In this document: one piece after another, positions 1 through 7,948 of the stretch
How the letters are laid out: each line of letters opens with the position of its first letter
Position numbering within the stretch: position 1 is the stretch's first letter
Assembly: GCF_021531915.1 (NCBI RefSeq)
Contig: NZ_JAFBIV010000009.1
Span: forward strand, 25,113 to 89,112
Length of the DNA: 64,000 nucleotides
Origin: Oscillibacter valericigenes
Lineage (GTDB): Bacteria > Bacillota > Clostridia > Oscillospirales > Oscillospiraceae
Direction: 5' to 3'
Program-made: the position numbers and the translations under genes
The notes under the pieces: model-generated
What the model was told of the DNA's origin: nothing
Seen by the model: the letters and a program-made list of their open reading frames with translations, nothing else
Databases searched by the model: none

Positions 1-1335
1 CGGCTCCCCGGCGTGGGATTGGACAAGCTGTTCACCCTGCGCACCGTGGAGGACACCTTCCGCATCAAGGAGTACATTGACCGGAACCGTCCCAGGTCCG
101 CCGTATTGGCGGGCGGCGGCTTCATTAGCCTGGAGCTGGCGGAGAATCTGCGGGAACTGGGGATGGAGGTCACCATCGTCCAGCGGCCCAAGCAGCTGAT
201 GAACCCCTTTGACCCGGACATAGCGTCCTTTATCCACAGTGAAATGCGCCGCCATGGCGTGAAGCTGGCTCTGGGTCACACGGTGGAGGGCTTCGAGGAA
301 AAGAACGGTGGCGTGGATGTGCTGCTGAAGGACGAAGCTCCCCTCCATGCCGACATGGTGGTGCTGGCCATCGGCGTTTCTCCGGACACCCACCTCGCTC
401 AAGAAGCTGGACTGGAGCTGGGCATCAAGGGCAGCATCGTGGTCAACGACCGGATGGAGACTTCCGTTCCCGACATCTATGCCGTGGGCGACGCGGTGCA
501 GGTGAAGCATTTCGTCACCGGACAGGATGTTCTGCTCTCCCTGGCAGGCCCCGCCAACAAGCAGGGCCGTATCGCGGCGGACAACATCTGCGGCGGCGAC
601 AGCCATTATATGGGCAGCCAGGGCAGCAGCGTCATCAAGGTCTTTGATATGACAGCGGCTTCCACCGGTGTCAACGAAACCAACGCAAAAAAGGCTGGGC
701 TGGACGTGGACACCGTTGTCCTCTCCCCCATGAGCCATGCGGGCTACTACCCCGGCGGCAAGGTCATGACCATGAAGGTAGTCTTTGAAAAGGAGACCTA
801 CCGCCTGCTGGGCGCCCAGATCGTGGGCTATGAGGGCGTAGACAAGCGCATCGATGTGCTGGCCACCGCCATCCGGGCCGGGATGAAGGCCACGGAACTG
901 AAAGACCTGGACCTGGCCTACGCGCCGCCCTATTCCTCCGCCAAGGACCCGGTGAATATGGCGGGCTTTATGATCGAAAACATTGCAAACGGCGTCCTGA
1001 AGCAGTGGCATCTGGCAGACGCGGACACGCTCCCCCGGGACGGCAGCGTAACGCTGCTGGATACCCGCACGGTGGAGGAATTTGCCCACGGACACATCGA
1101 CGGCTTTACCAACATCCCTGTGGATGAACTGCGGGAGCGGCTGGGTGAGCTGGACAAGTCCAAGCCGGTGTACGTCATCTGCCAGAGCGGCCTGCGCAGC
1201 TACATTGCTTGCCGTATCCTGGCCGGAAATGGCTTTGACTGCTATAACTTCTCCGGCGGCTTCCGGTTCTACGACGCGGTAATGAACGACCGCTGCCTCA
1301 TTGAATCGGCCACTGCCTGCGGTATGGACAAATAA
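1..1335 (+). CDS. CoA-disulfide reductase-like FAD/NAD(P) oxidoreductase with C-terminal rhodanese domain (5' end outside window)
   Basis: The frame is open from the first base, so the N-terminal FAD motif and the usual redox cysteine lie upstream. A GTG at 13 is only an apparent start. What remains shows the NAD(P)-binding motif GGGFISLELAE (about base 112), the second FAD motif IYAVGDAVQ (about 475), the dimerisation domain and a C-terminal rhodanese domain with active loop CQSGLRS (about 1180). Family members reduce CoA disulfide or per/polysulfides with NAD(P)H in the cytoplasm; the rhodanese domain points to sulfane-sulfur handling. It converges on the chromate-transporter genes over a shared terminator and opens a block of redox-defence genes. 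The family is clear; the exact substrate is not. Confidence 0.9.
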   Translation, partial: RLPGVGLDKLFTLRTVEDTFRIKEYIDRNRPRSAVLAGGGFISLELAENLRELGMEVTIVQRPKQLMNPFDPDIASFIHSEMRRHGVKLALGHTVEGFEEKNGGVDVLLKDEAPLHADMVVLAIGVSPDTHLAQEAGLELGIKGSIVVNDRMETSVPDIYAVGDAVQVKHFVTGQDVLLSLAGPANKQGRIAADNICGGDSHYMGSQGSSVIKVFDMTAASTGVNETNAKKAGLDVDTVVLSPMSHAGYYPGGKVMTMKVVFEKETYRLLGAQIVGYEGVDKRIDVLATAIRAGMKATELKDLDLAYAPPYSSAKDPVNMAGFMIENIANGVLKQWHLADADTLPRDGSVTLLDTRTVEEFAHGHIDGFTNIPVDELRERLGELDKSKPVYVICQSGLRSYIACRILAGNGFDCYNFSGGFRFYDAVMNDRCLIESATACGMDK

Positions 1336-1336
1336 C

Positions 1337-1384
1337 AATAACCCCTTCTCAGATTCCACAGGAACATGAGAAGGGGTTATTCTT
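1337..1384. terminator. Bidirectional terminator between converging genes
   Basis: A perfect 15-bp stem (1337-1351 with 1367-1381) around a 15-base loop lies between the reductase stop codon and the end of the chromate-transporter gene. It can serve both converging units, although its T-runs are short. Confidence 0.75.
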
Positions 1385-1941
1385 TAGTAAATGAGAATCC
1401 CAAGCATAGCCGAGGCGATGATCAGCAGGATGGGCGAGAGTTTTTTCTTTTTGAGAGTACGATACATCGCCATACAGGCAGCCAATACCACCACGATCAG
1501 CAGTGCCCGCAAGTCCGCTTTGGCACCTTGCACCAGAGGAAAGCAGTTGTGCAGCGTCATATAGACGCCGGTGGCCAGGATAATGCCGATCATACAGGGC
1601 TTCAATCCCTGCAGAACAGCCTGTGCATACTTGCCTTTCAGGATACCCCTGAGCAGGTTCATGACCAGTAGGATCACGAAGAAGGACGGCAGTACTACTG
1701 CCAGCGTGGCGAGGACTGCGCCCCCAAAGCCAGCCTGACTGCTGCCCACATACGTGGCGAGATTCACCATGATGGGGCCGGGTGTGCTTTCGCTGACGGC
1801 GATCATATAGCTCAACTCCTCGTCGCTGAGCCAGCCGCAGGACAGCACCACATCCCGGATGAGGGGGATGGCGCTGTATGCACCGCCGAAGGTAAAGCAG
1901 CCCACCTTCAAAAAGCCCAGAAGCAGTTCCAGATAGATCAT
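1384..1941 (-). CDS. Chromate transporter, half-size subunit (CHR family), second gene of pair
   Basis: This 185-residue hydrophobic protein has the CHR-domain signatures FLKVGCFTFGGAYSAIP near the N-terminus and SESTPGPIMVNLATYVG around residue 60, then further membrane segments. Short-chain CHR proteins carry one domain and work as a pair, here with the gene just upstream. CHR proteins move chromate or a related oxyanion across the membrane. The start is the ATG at 1941 because it overlaps the upstream stop by four bases (ATGA), which implies translational coupling. It is the last gene of a Crp-chr-chr operon on the minus strand. Substrate is inferred from family only. Confidence 0.9.
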   Translation of the reverse strand: MIYLELLLGFLKVGCFTFGGAYSAIPLIRDVVLSCGWLSDEELSYMIAVSESTPGPIMVNLATYVGSSQAGFGGAVLATLAVVLPSFFVILLVMNLLRGILKGKYAQAVLQGLKPCMIGIILATGVYMTLHNCFPLVQGAKADLRALLIVVVLAACMAMYRTLKKKKLSPILLIIASAMLGILIY

Positions 1942-2528
1942 TGCCCGGCACCGCCTCTCTGCGCCGGTGCGCTTTTTGCGGCAAAAACGGACAGGCTGAT
2001 GATCCCTGCTGCCAGCATCAAAGCGACAGAGGAGATCCGCAAGGAGAAGAGGTTGCCAAGCAGCATGATGACAAAGGCGCATCCTGCGATGATACGCGGC
2101 TGCGGCTTTTTCTTCATCTTCTTCAGCATCGTTGCCCTAGCATCTAAAATCAGCAGGCTTACGCCCACTTTGATGCCCCTGCATGCTGCAGCAATCACCT
2201 GATATTCCAGAAAGTGCTCCAGGAACATGGAGATGAGATAGAGGATCACAAAAGAAGGGAGCACGATACCCAGGGTCGCCAGCACGGCACCCGTCATGTC
2301 TGCCATCTTGTAGCCCACATAAGTGGCGCAGTTGATGGCGATGGGGCCGGGCGTGGATTCCGCCAATACGGTGAGGTCCATCATCTCATCCTGTGTTAGC
2401 CACCGCTTTTTCTCCACGCAGGTATCGGTGATCACGGAGATCATGGCGTATCCGCCGCCAAAGGTAAACAGCCCTACTTTCATAAAACTGAAAAAGAGTT
2501 GAGAGAGCATCGGCAGCGGCTTACGCAT
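1938..2528 (-). CDS. Chromate transporter, half-size subunit (CHR family), first gene of pair
   Basis: This 196-residue membrane protein is the partner of the gene at 1384. It has the same CHR signatures, FMKVGLFTFGGGYAMIS near the N-terminus and AESTPGPIAINCATYVG about residue 60, followed by four or five hydrophobic stretches. The start at 2528 (MRKPL) overlaps the end of the upstream Crp/Fnr gene by eight bases, so the three genes are one transcription unit. Two single-domain CHR proteins are thought to form the antiparallel heterodimer that a single long ChrA makes elsewhere. Confidence 0.9.
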   Translation of the reverse strand: MRKPLPMLSQLFFSFMKVGLFTFGGGYAMISVITDTCVEKKRWLTQDEMMDLTVLAESTPGPIAINCATYVGYKMADMTGAVLATLGIVLPSFVILYLISMFLEHFLEYQVIAAACRGIKVGVSLLILDARATMLKKMKKKPQPRIIAGCAFVIMLLGNLFSLRISSVALMLAAGIISLSVFAAKSAPAQRGGAGQ

Positions 2529-3180
2529 GTTGCAGTTCCTCCAATGCGGCCCCATCCGTGATCTCCACAGTTCCCCGGGCCAGCTTCACCATGCCCTCGC
2601 TCTGGAAATACCGCAGCATCCGGGTGACTACCTCCCGGGCAGTTCCCAGATGGTTGGCAATGGTCTCGTGGGTAATTTTGAGGACCTGCGTTTCTTCCAG
2701 CGTGCTTTCTTCCAGCAAAAACGCGGCCAGCCGCTTGTCAAAGCTCTTCCACATGATCTGCTCCATGAGCCACATGACCTCGGAGAAGCGGGTGGCCATG
2801 ATCTCATTGGTAAAATTGGATACCGGGGCGGATTCCTGCATGATGCTTTGATATATTTCTGCAGGGACGATCCACAGCTCCGTGTCCTTTTCCGCCTTGA
2901 TCATCATTTCAAATTGAATGGACCGCATCATGCAGGAGGCGGAGAACAGGCAGATATCCCGGTCAAACAGGCGGTAGAGGGTGATCTCTCGTCCCTCGTC
3001 GGAGAGGATGTAGGCGCGAAGCTGACCATGCCGGATCAGAAGCAGACCCGTACAATCCAGGTTTCCGTTATGAAGAACGGCCCCCTTCTTTACAGTGCGG
3101 CTGACCGCATTGCCTTTGAGTTGCTGCTGCTGTACGGAAGTCAATTTCTCCCAAACAGGAAAATAATCTTGAAACTCCAT
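2521..3180 (-). CDS. Crp/Fnr-family transcription regulator
   Basis: The 219-residue protein has an N-terminal cyclic-nucleotide-type beta-barrel (about residues 10-120) and a C-terminal winged helix (ITHETIANHLGTAREVVTRM, about 168-187). It lacks the N-terminal cysteine cluster of oxygen-sensing Fnr, but has two cysteines in DICLFSASCMM around residue 80, a feature seen in several clostridial members, so redox or ligand sensing is possible. It leads the operon with the two CHR genes and is transcribed away from a 43-bp palindrome covering both its own -35 box and that of the divergent DUF134 gene. It is the obvious candidate to bind that operator. Confidence 0.9.
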   Translation of the reverse strand: MEFQDYFPVWEKLTSVQQQQLKGNAVSRTVKKGAVLHNGNLDCTGLLLIRHGQLRAYILSDEGREITLYRLFDRDICLFSASCMMRSIQFEMMIKAEKDTELWIVPAEIYQSIMQESAPVSNFTNEIMATRFSEVMWLMEQIMWKSFDKRLAAFLLEESTLEETQVLKITHETIANHLGTAREVVTRMLRYFQSEGMVKLARGTVEITDGAALEELQHA

Positions 3181-3209
3181 GGTACACCCCCTCTGCTTCA
3201 GTCACACCC

Positions 3210-3238
3210 AGTATAAAGCTGTTTACGGCATATGTCAA
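3210..3238 (-). promoter_or_regulatory. Sigma-A promoter for the Crp-chr-chr operon
   Basis: Read on the minus strand, TTGACA (3238-3233) is followed after exactly 17 bases by TATACT (3215-3210). The -35 box lies inside one arm of the central palindrome. Confidence 0.85.
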
Positions 3239-3264
3239 TTATGATAATTGACATATGCCGTAAA
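3222..3264. promoter_or_regulatory. 43-bp perfect palindromic operator between divergent promoters
   Basis: Arms 3222-3242 and 3244-3264 are perfect reverse complements around a single central G at 3243. The arms begin TTTACGGCATATGTCAATT. Each contains the TTGACA of one of two divergent promoters, so one bound dimer would cover both -35 boxes. Confidence 0.9.
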
Positions 3265-3276
3265 TGGGCCTATACT
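3248..3276 (+). promoter_or_regulatory. Sigma-A promoter for the DUF134-NifX gene
   Basis: TTGACA (3248-3253), 17-base spacer, TATACT (3271-3276). It is the exact mirror image of the minus-strand promoter across the palindrome. Confidence 0.85.
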
Positions 3277-3314
3277 TTCTTTATAAAGCAACGTGAAGAA
3301 AGGAGGCATACCCT

Positions 3315-4085
3315 GTGCCAAGGCCAAAGAAATGCAGGCGCGTGTGTGATTACCCCCGGACGCTGACATTTTTGCCGGAAGACCTCAAAGACAGAGAACA
3401 GGCCGTCATCCTGACGGTGGATGAGTACGAGACCATCCGCCTCATCGACAAAGAGGGACTCTCCCAGGAACAGTGCGGCGATTTCATGCAGGTTGCCCGC
3501 ACCACCGTGCAGCAGATCTACGCCAGTGCCCGTAAGAAACTGGCGGATGTGCTGGTGGACGGCCTTCCTCTGCGGATCGAGGGCGGAGACTATCAGCTCT
3601 GCAACGGGGGCAACCGGGCCTGCGGATGCAGCAACTGCTATAAACAAAAATTCAATCAACTATATGAAAAACCAAAAGGAGAACACATCATGAGGATTGC
3701 GGTCACTTACGAAAACGGAGAAATTTTTCAGCACTTCGGCCACACGGAGCAGTTCAAGGTCTACGATGTGGAAAACGGCAAAATCATGTCCGCCGAGGTG
3801 GTGGATACCAACGGCAGCGGCCACGGCGCACTTGCAGGTGTTCTGAGCGCGCTGCATGTGGACGCACTGATCTGCGGCGGCATCGGCGGCGGCGCTCAGG
3901 CGGCGCTGGCAGCGGCAGGCATCCAGCTGTATGGCGGTGTATCCGGCGACGCGGACCAGGCGGCAGAGGCGCTGGCTGCCGGAACGCTGGCCTATAACCC
4001 CAATGTGATGTGCAGCCACCACGGAGAGCACCACCACGAGGGCAACTGCGGTGATCATGGCTGCGGCCATCACTCCTGCGGTTGA
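3315..4085 (+). CDS. DUF134 helix-turn-helix protein fused to a NifX/NifB-type (dinitrogenase cofactor-like) domain
   Basis: The start is GTG at 3315, eight bases after AGGAGG. Residues 1-105 match the DUF134 family (PRPKKCRRV start, sigma-like helix-turn-helix LSQEQCGDFMQVARTTVQQIYASARKKL, cysteine-rich end CGCSNC). From residue 126 (MRIAVTYENGEIFQHFGHTEQF) comes a dinitrogenase iron-molybdenum cofactor-like domain, common in anaerobes without nitrogenase. The tail is rich in His and Cys (CSHHGEHHHEGNCGDHGCGHHSCG is too metal-binding-like to ignore in its 16-residue core HHEGNCGDHGCGHHSC). An internal ATG at 3690 has its own AAAGGAG eight bases upstream, so the second domain may also be made alone. 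Role probably metal- or redox-linked gene control; target unknown. Confidence 0.85.
   Translation: MPRPKKCRRVCDYPRTLTFLPEDLKDREQAVILTVDEYETIRLIDKEGLSQEQCGDFMQVARTTVQQIYASARKKLADVLVDGLPLRIEGGDYQLCNGGNRACGCSNCYKQKFNQLYEKPKGEHIMRIAVTYENGEIFQHFGHTEQFKVYDVENGKIMSAEVVDTNGSGHGALAGVLSALHVDALICGGIGGGAQAALAAAGIQLYGGVSGDADQAAEALAAGTLAYNPNVMCSHHGEHHHEGNCGDHGCGHHSCG
3690..4085 (+). CDS. Possible internal-start product: stand-alone NifX-like domain
   Basis: ATG at 3690, in frame inside the DUF134-NifX gene, is preceded by AAAGGAG at about 3675-3681. Those bases are translated as part of the domain linker (YEKPKGEHI). NifX-like proteins of this type are usually free-standing genes of about 120-130 residues, which is the length of this product. 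Whether it is made is inference. Confidence 0.4.
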   Translation: MRIAVTYENGEIFQHFGHTEQFKVYDVENGKIMSAEVVDTNGSGHGALAGVLSALHVDALICGGIGGGAQAALAAAGIQLYGGVSGDADQAAEALAAGTLAYNPNVMCSHHGEHHHEGNCGDHGCGHHSCG

Positions 4086-4155
4086 AATAAGTGACAAAGT
4101 CACGGTATTTGTGCCGTGATTTGATAAAATATGGCTAAAGGAGGCGGTGAACCCT

Positions 4156-4785
4156 ATGAAGCAATATGTTTGCAGTATTTGCGGCTATGTTTATGACGAA
4201 GCTGCCGGTGGCAAGTGGGAAGATCTTCCTGTCGATTGGAAGTGTCCCCTGTGCGGTGCAGATAAATCCCAATTCCGGGAGAAAATCGAGCAGGCCAAGC
4301 CTGCTGCTGCGCTGGACAAGCCCCATGTGGAGAAAGAACTGTCCGCCATGGAAATGAGCATCATCTGCTCCAACCTGGCAAGAGGCTGTGAAAAGCAATA
4401 TCTGCCCCAGCAGGCGGAAGATTTTCGGAAGCTGGCAGAGTTCTTCCAGTCCAAGGCGGAACCGGTGCAAGAGCCCAGCGTCAAAAAACTGCTGGAACTG
4501 ATTGAACATGACCTCTCGGTTGGCTATCCCTATGGCAACGCAGTATCCGCCGAGAAGCCGGATCGGGGCGCCCTGCGGTGCCAGGTCTGGAGTGAAAAAG
4601 TCACCCGGATGCTCCAATCCCTGTTGACCCGCTATGAAAGCGAAGGGGACAAGATGCTGGAAAATACCGGTGTCTGGGTCTGCACGGTCTGCGGCTTTGT
4701 CTATGTGGGCAACGCGGCTCCGGAACTGTGCCCGGTCTGCAAGGTGCCCAGCTGGAAATTTGAAAAAGTGGAAGGGAGGGCTTGA
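4156..4785 (+). CDS. Protein with rubredoxin-type domains at both ends
   Basis: The 209-residue protein begins with a full rubredoxin ([14 protein letters not shown]...[11 protein letters not shown], cysteines at about 6, 9, 39 and 42). It ends with a second, shorter two-CxxC knuckle ([10 protein letters not shown]...[12 protein letters not shown]). The roughly 110 residues between ([31 protein letters not shown] and following) are helical with no metal motif I recognise. ATG 4156 is chosen over GTG 4147 because AAAGGAGG (4137-4144) is 11 bases from the ATG but only 2 from the GTG. It lies directly before the ferredoxin-rubrerythrin fusion and is probably an electron donor or partner in peroxide reduction. 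Confidence 0.8.
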   Translation: MKQYVCSICGYVYDEAAGGKWEDLPVDWKCPLCGADKSQFREKIEQAKPAAALDKPHVEKELSAMEMSIICSNLARGCEKQYLPQQAEDFRKLAEFFQSKAEPVQEPSVKKLLELIEHDLSVGYPYGNAVSAEKPDRGALRCQVWSEKVTRMLQSLLTRYESEGDKMLENTGVWVCTVCGFVYVGNAAPELCPVCKVPSWKFEKVEGRA

Positions 4786-5933
4786 TGATGGCTGAAAAAT
4801 ACGCGGTGAGAAATCTTCGTTTATGCACCAAGGACTGTCTGTGTCTTTACGTCTGTCCCACTGGGGCCACGGATACGGAGAACAGCGTCATTGACCCGGA
4901 AAAGTGCATCGGATGCGGCGCCTGTGCCGAAGCCTGTCCATCCTCTGCCATTTCTATGGTTCCCAAGACCCTTCCTGTGCAGCAGCCCAAGGAGGAGAAA
5001 GTTGTAGAAGCCCTGCGGGGTCTGGTACAGAGCAAGGCGCAAGCCGAGAGCATTGCTTCTCAGTTGCCGGATGCCCTGAGCGTGGCTGTGGAAAAATCCT
5101 CCCGGCTGATGGCAGAGGACCTGTGCCGTGAAGCGGGCTTCATGCTTCCCCAGAGCAGCAACACTAAGGCGTTCCTGGAAAGCATCAAAGCATATCCCGG
5201 CATCCCGGCGGATGTGGTGGAATCCCTGTTACATACCATTCAATTCAATGAAAAAACGGAGGAAACAAGCATGGAAAAGTGGAAATGCAGCGTCTGCGGT
5301 TACATTCATGAAGGCCCCATGACCCCTGATTTCAAGTGCCCTGTCTGCAAGCAGCCCGCCGACAAGTTTGTGAAGATCGAAGAGGCCGCCCCTGCGAAGA
5401 ACCCCTATGCCGGTACCAAGACGGAGAAGAACCTGTGGGAAGCCTTTGCCGGTGAGAGTCAGGCCCGGAACAAGTACACCTACTTCGCCTCCGTCGCCAA
5501 GAAGGCCGGCTACGAGCAGATCGCCGCGCTGTTCCTGCACACCGCTGAGAACGAGAAGGAACACGCCAAGCTGTGGTTCAAGGCTCTGGGCGAGCTGGGC
5601 GATACTGCCGAGAACCTGCTCCATGCCGCTGAGGGCGAGAATGCCGAGTGGACGGATATGTATGACCGCATGGCCCGTGAGGCCGACGAGGAAGGCTTCC
5701 ATGAGCTGGCCGAGCAGTTCCGTGGCGTTGCTGCCATTGAGAAGGTCCATGAGGAGCGCTACCGCAAGCTGCTGAGCAACGTGGAGGCCATGGCCGTCTT
5801 TGAGAAGAGCGGCGTTACTATGTGGGAGTGCCGTAACTGCGGCCACCTGGTCGTTGGCACCAAAGCTCCCGAGGTTTGCCCTGTCTGCAAGCATCCCCAG
5901 GCATTCTTCGAGGTGCGCGCGGAAAACTATTAA
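4785..5933 (+). CDS. Multidomain ferredoxin-rubredoxin-rubrerythrin-rubredoxin fusion
   Basis: The 382-residue protein runs, in order: a 2[4Fe-4S] ferredoxin ([12 protein letters not shown] and [12 protein letters not shown], about 14-60), a helical linker domain (about 70-160), a rubredoxin ([10 protein letters not shown]...CPVCKQP), a ferritin-like di-iron rubrerythrin domain ([40 protein letters not shown]) and a C-terminal rubredoxin ([10 protein letters not shown]...CPVCKHP). Rubrerythrins reduce hydrogen peroxide in anaerobes; the two rubredoxins supply electrons. ATG codons at 4785 and 4788 both fit GGGAGGG upstream. An internal in-frame ATG at 5271 has GGAGG eight bases upstream, so a conventional rubrerythrin may also be made. 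Confidence 0.9.
   Translation: MMAEKYAVRNLRLCTKDCLCLYVCPTGATDTENSVIDPEKCIGCGACAEACPSSAISMVPKTLPVQQPKEEKVVEALRGLVQSKAQAESIASQLPDALSVAVEKSSRLMAEDLCREAGFMLPQSSNTKAFLESIKAYPGIPADVVESLLHTIQFNEKTEETSMEKWKCSVCGYIHEGPMTPDFKCPVCKQPADKFVKIEEAAPAKNPYAGTKTEKNLWEAFAGESQARNKYTYFASVAKKAGYEQIAALFLHTAENEKEHAKLWFKALGELGDTAENLLHAAEGENAEWTDMYDRMAREADEEGFHELAEQFRGVAAIEKVHEERYRKLLSNVEAMAVFEKSGVTMWECRNCGHLVVGTKAPEVCPVCKHPQAFFEVRAENY
5271..5933 (+). CDS. Possible internal-start product: rubredoxin-rubrerythrin-rubredoxin without ferredoxin
   Basis: In-frame ATG 5271 ([11 protein letters not shown]) follows GGAGG (5258-5262) by eight bases, an ideal initiation site. The 220-residue product is a complete reverse-type rubrerythrin with rubredoxins at both ends. 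The site lies in a short linker (NEKTEETS), which reads like a former intergenic spacer. Expression from it is inferred, not shown. Confidence 0.5.
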   Translation: MEKWKCSVCGYIHEGPMTPDFKCPVCKQPADKFVKIEEAAPAKNPYAGTKTEKNLWEAFAGESQARNKYTYFASVAKKAGYEQIAALFLHTAENEKEHAKLWFKALGELGDTAENLLHAAEGENAEWTDMYDRMAREADEEGFHELAEQFRGVAAIEKVHEERYRKLLSNVEAMAVFEKSGVTMWECRNCGHLVVGTKAPEVCPVCKHPQAFFEVRAENY

Positions 5934-5946
5934 GGGGGAGTTATTG

Positions 5947-6324
5947 ATGAGCGCAAAGTTTTACATCTGCCGTCACTGCAGCAATTTGGTGGGCGTGATC
6001 CATGACTCCGGCGTGCCTATGATGTGCTGCGGCCAGAAAATGGAGGCTCTGGAGCCCAACACTGTGGAGGCCAGCGGTGAAAAGCATCTGCCTGTGGTCG
6101 CTGTGGAAGATGGCGCGATCAACGTCAATGTGGGCGCTGTGAACCATCCCATGGCTCCTGAGCACTTCATCGAGTGGGTCTATGTTCAGACGGAGCGTGG
6201 CGGTCAGCGCAAGACCCTGAAGCCCGGCGATGACCCCAATGTCACCTTCTCCCTGGGAGATGACAAGGCAGTGGCTGTTTACGCATACTGCAACCTCCAC
6301 GGTCTGTGGATGACCGAGATCTAA
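5947..6324 (+). CDS. dfx: Desulfoferrodoxin (superoxide reductase), first copy
   Basis: The 125-residue protein has an N-terminal desulforedoxin iron site (FYICRHCSNLVG...MCCGQKM) and a C-terminal superoxide reductase domain with EKHLPVV, NHPMAPEHFIEWVYV and CNLHGLWMTE supplying the His4Cys iron centre. It reduces superoxide to peroxide in the cytoplasm; the upstream rubrerythrin can then remove the peroxide, so the two make a complete pathway. The ATG at 5947 follows a GGGGGAG site and begins 13 bases after the rubrerythrin stop, so the genes are probably co-transcribed. A paralogue of the same length is at 14275. Confidence 0.95.
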   Translation: MSAKFYICRHCSNLVGVIHDSGVPMMCCGQKMEALEPNTVEASGEKHLPVVAVEDGAINVNVGAVNHPMAPEHFIEWVYVQTERGGQRKTLKPGDDPNVTFSLGDDKAVAVYAYCNLHGLWMTEI

Positions 6325-6333
6325 AACACTGAG

Positions 6334-6371
6334 ATAATCGCCTGCCGCTGTTTCGGCAGGCGATTATTCTA
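6334..6371 (+). terminator. Terminator after desulfoferrodoxin
   Basis: Perfect 14-bp stem (6334-6347 with 6354-6367) and a 6-base loop, ten bases after the stop codon. It closes the rubredoxin-rubrerythrin-dfx operon. Confidence 0.8.
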
Positions 6372-6681
6372 ATGGAGGAATTATGCGGCATACAAATGTG
6401 AGTTTTATCTTCCTTGATCGAGTTCTGGAGGTTGAATGAAATATTTGAGGCCAACAGTGGAAGTCCGCTCTGGCACTGACCCTTCCGGATATCTGTGGTA
6501 GTATAGCCTACCCGGAAATTGTGAAAAACATCGGGACGGACGCATTATGCTGAATCGACAGAATAATCCCGCCAGAGATGGCGGCTTCACGCAGCGGAGC
6601 TGCCTTTTTGTGATATCGTCACGGAAGCATCGGTCATTTGTGGTATACTGATCATAATAAAAGCAAAAGGAGCGATGAGTG
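6372..6681 (+). other. Intergenic stretch without a convincing gene
   Basis: It holds an 18-codon frame (6383-6439, MRHTNVSFIFLDRVLEVE) with GGAGG seven bases or less upstream, two small hairpins (about 6570-6583 and 6591-6603, the latter followed by TTTTT) and a TATACT box at 6644-6649 without a clear -35. It probably contains the promoter of the thioredoxin operon; I see no known riboswitch. Confidence 0.4.
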
Positions 6682-7947
6682 ATGTCGATTTTGAATATGA
6701 ATGCAGAAGGCTACCGGAAGTTCACACAGGCGGAGCAGCCTGTTATGGTTGAATTCTCAGCCCCTTGGTGTGTATATTGCCGCCGTCTGGCTCCAGCATT
6801 GGAGAGTGTGGCGGAGGAGTACCAGGATACGTTGGTGTTTGGTGCGGTCAACATTGATGACGAGCCGGAATTAGCTCAGTCCGAGAAGATCGAAGTTGTC
6901 CCCACTTTGCTGATCTATCAGAACGGACAGGTTCTTGGCTCTATCGTAGCCCCGGAATCCAGGGCACAGCTGGTGGCTTTCATTGAGGAAACCTTGCAGC
7001 ACCGGGAGCAGGAGGCGAATGTTACGAAACATATCTATGATATGATCGTGGTGGGCGGTGGACCCGGTGGCTATACCGCAGCACTTTATGCTGCCAGAGC
7101 CGGATTGGACACGGTGGTTTTGGAGAAACTGTCTGCCGGCGGGCAGATGGCTTTGACCGAGCAGATCGACAACTATCCCGGCTTTGAGGATGGCATCGAC
7201 GGCTTTTCTCTGGGAGAGAAAATGAAGCGTGGAACAGAGCGGTTCGGCGTAGAGACAAAGCTTACCGAGGTGCTGTCACTTGACCTGTCCGGTACTGTGA
7301 AGAAAGCGGCGACCAGTGAAGGCCCCTTGTTTGCCAGAACAATCGTGTTGGCAACCGGTGCCGGCCCGAGAGAACTGGGGGTTGAGAGCGAGCAAGAACT
7401 GATTGGCAAAGGCGTCAACTACTGTGCGGCTTGTGACGGAATGTTCTACAAGAACAAAACTGTGGTCATCGCAGGCGGTGGGAATACCGCTGCGGCAGAC
7501 GCTCTGATTCTCTCCCGCATTTGCAAAAAGGTAATTGTTGTTCATCGCAGAGATACCTTGCGGGCAACTAAGATCTACCATGAACCGTTGATGAAAGCGG
7601 AGAATGTGGAATTCCGATGGGACAGCGAGATTATTGAGCTGCTTCACGACGAAAAGGTGATCGGCATCCGACTGCGGAATGTGAAAACCGGAGAGAAGAC
7701 CACTCTGGCCTGTGATGGTGTGTTTGTCAGCATTGGAAGGAAACCTTCCAGCGAATTGGTGAAAGATCAGGTTAAGGTTGATCCAGCGGGTTATATCATT
7801 GCAGATGAGAGTACCCGCACCAACATTCCCGGCGTATTCGCTGTGGGTGATGTCCGTACAAAGGCATTACGGCAGGTTGTGACCGCCGTGGCCGATGGAG
7901 CAACCGCTGTGCACTATGCAGAAGAATATTTGGCAGGAGGAATGTGA
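6682..7947 (+). CDS. Thioredoxin-thioredoxin reductase fusion
   Basis: Residues 1-110 are a thioredoxin fold with active site WCVYC (not the usual WCGPC) and cis-proline region EVVPTLLIY. From about residue 115 comes a full FAD/NADPH thioredoxin reductase: GGGPGGYTAALYAARAG, redox-active CAACDG, NADPH motif GGGNTAAADA and FAD motif GVFAVGDVR. A fused pair channels electrons from NAD(P)H to protein thiols in the cytoplasm. ATG 6682 is preferred over GTG 6679 because it is nine bases from AAGGAG. The gene starts an operon with a DUF6132 protein, CcdA and a TlpA-like lipoprotein or anchored protein, which suggests the electrons are passed outward across the membrane. Confidence 0.92.
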   Translation: MSILNMNAEGYRKFTQAEQPVMVEFSAPWCVYCRRLAPALESVAEEYQDTLVFGAVNIDDEPELAQSEKIEVVPTLLIYQNGQVLGSIVAPESRAQLVAFIEETLQHREQEANVTKHIYDMIVVGGGPGGYTAALYAARAGLDTVVLEKLSAGGQMALTEQIDNYPGFEDGIDGFSLGEKMKRGTERFGVETKLTEVLSLDLSGTVKKAATSEGPLFARTIVLATGAGPRELGVESEQELIGKGVNYCAACDGMFYKNKTVVIAGGGNTAAADALILSRICKKVIVVHRRDTLRATKIYHEPLMKAENVEFRWDSEIIELLHDEKVIGIRLRNVKTGEKTTLACDGVFVSIGRKPSSELVKDQVKVDPAGYIIADESTRTNIPGVFAVGDVRTKALRQVVTAVADGATAVHYAEEYLAGGM

Positions 7948-7948
7948 G

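Noticed and set aside
6383..6439. 18-codon frame with a good ribosome site after dfx
   Set aside because: Too short and without attenuator-like structure or codon runs to call a leader peptide; noted under the intergenic entry only.
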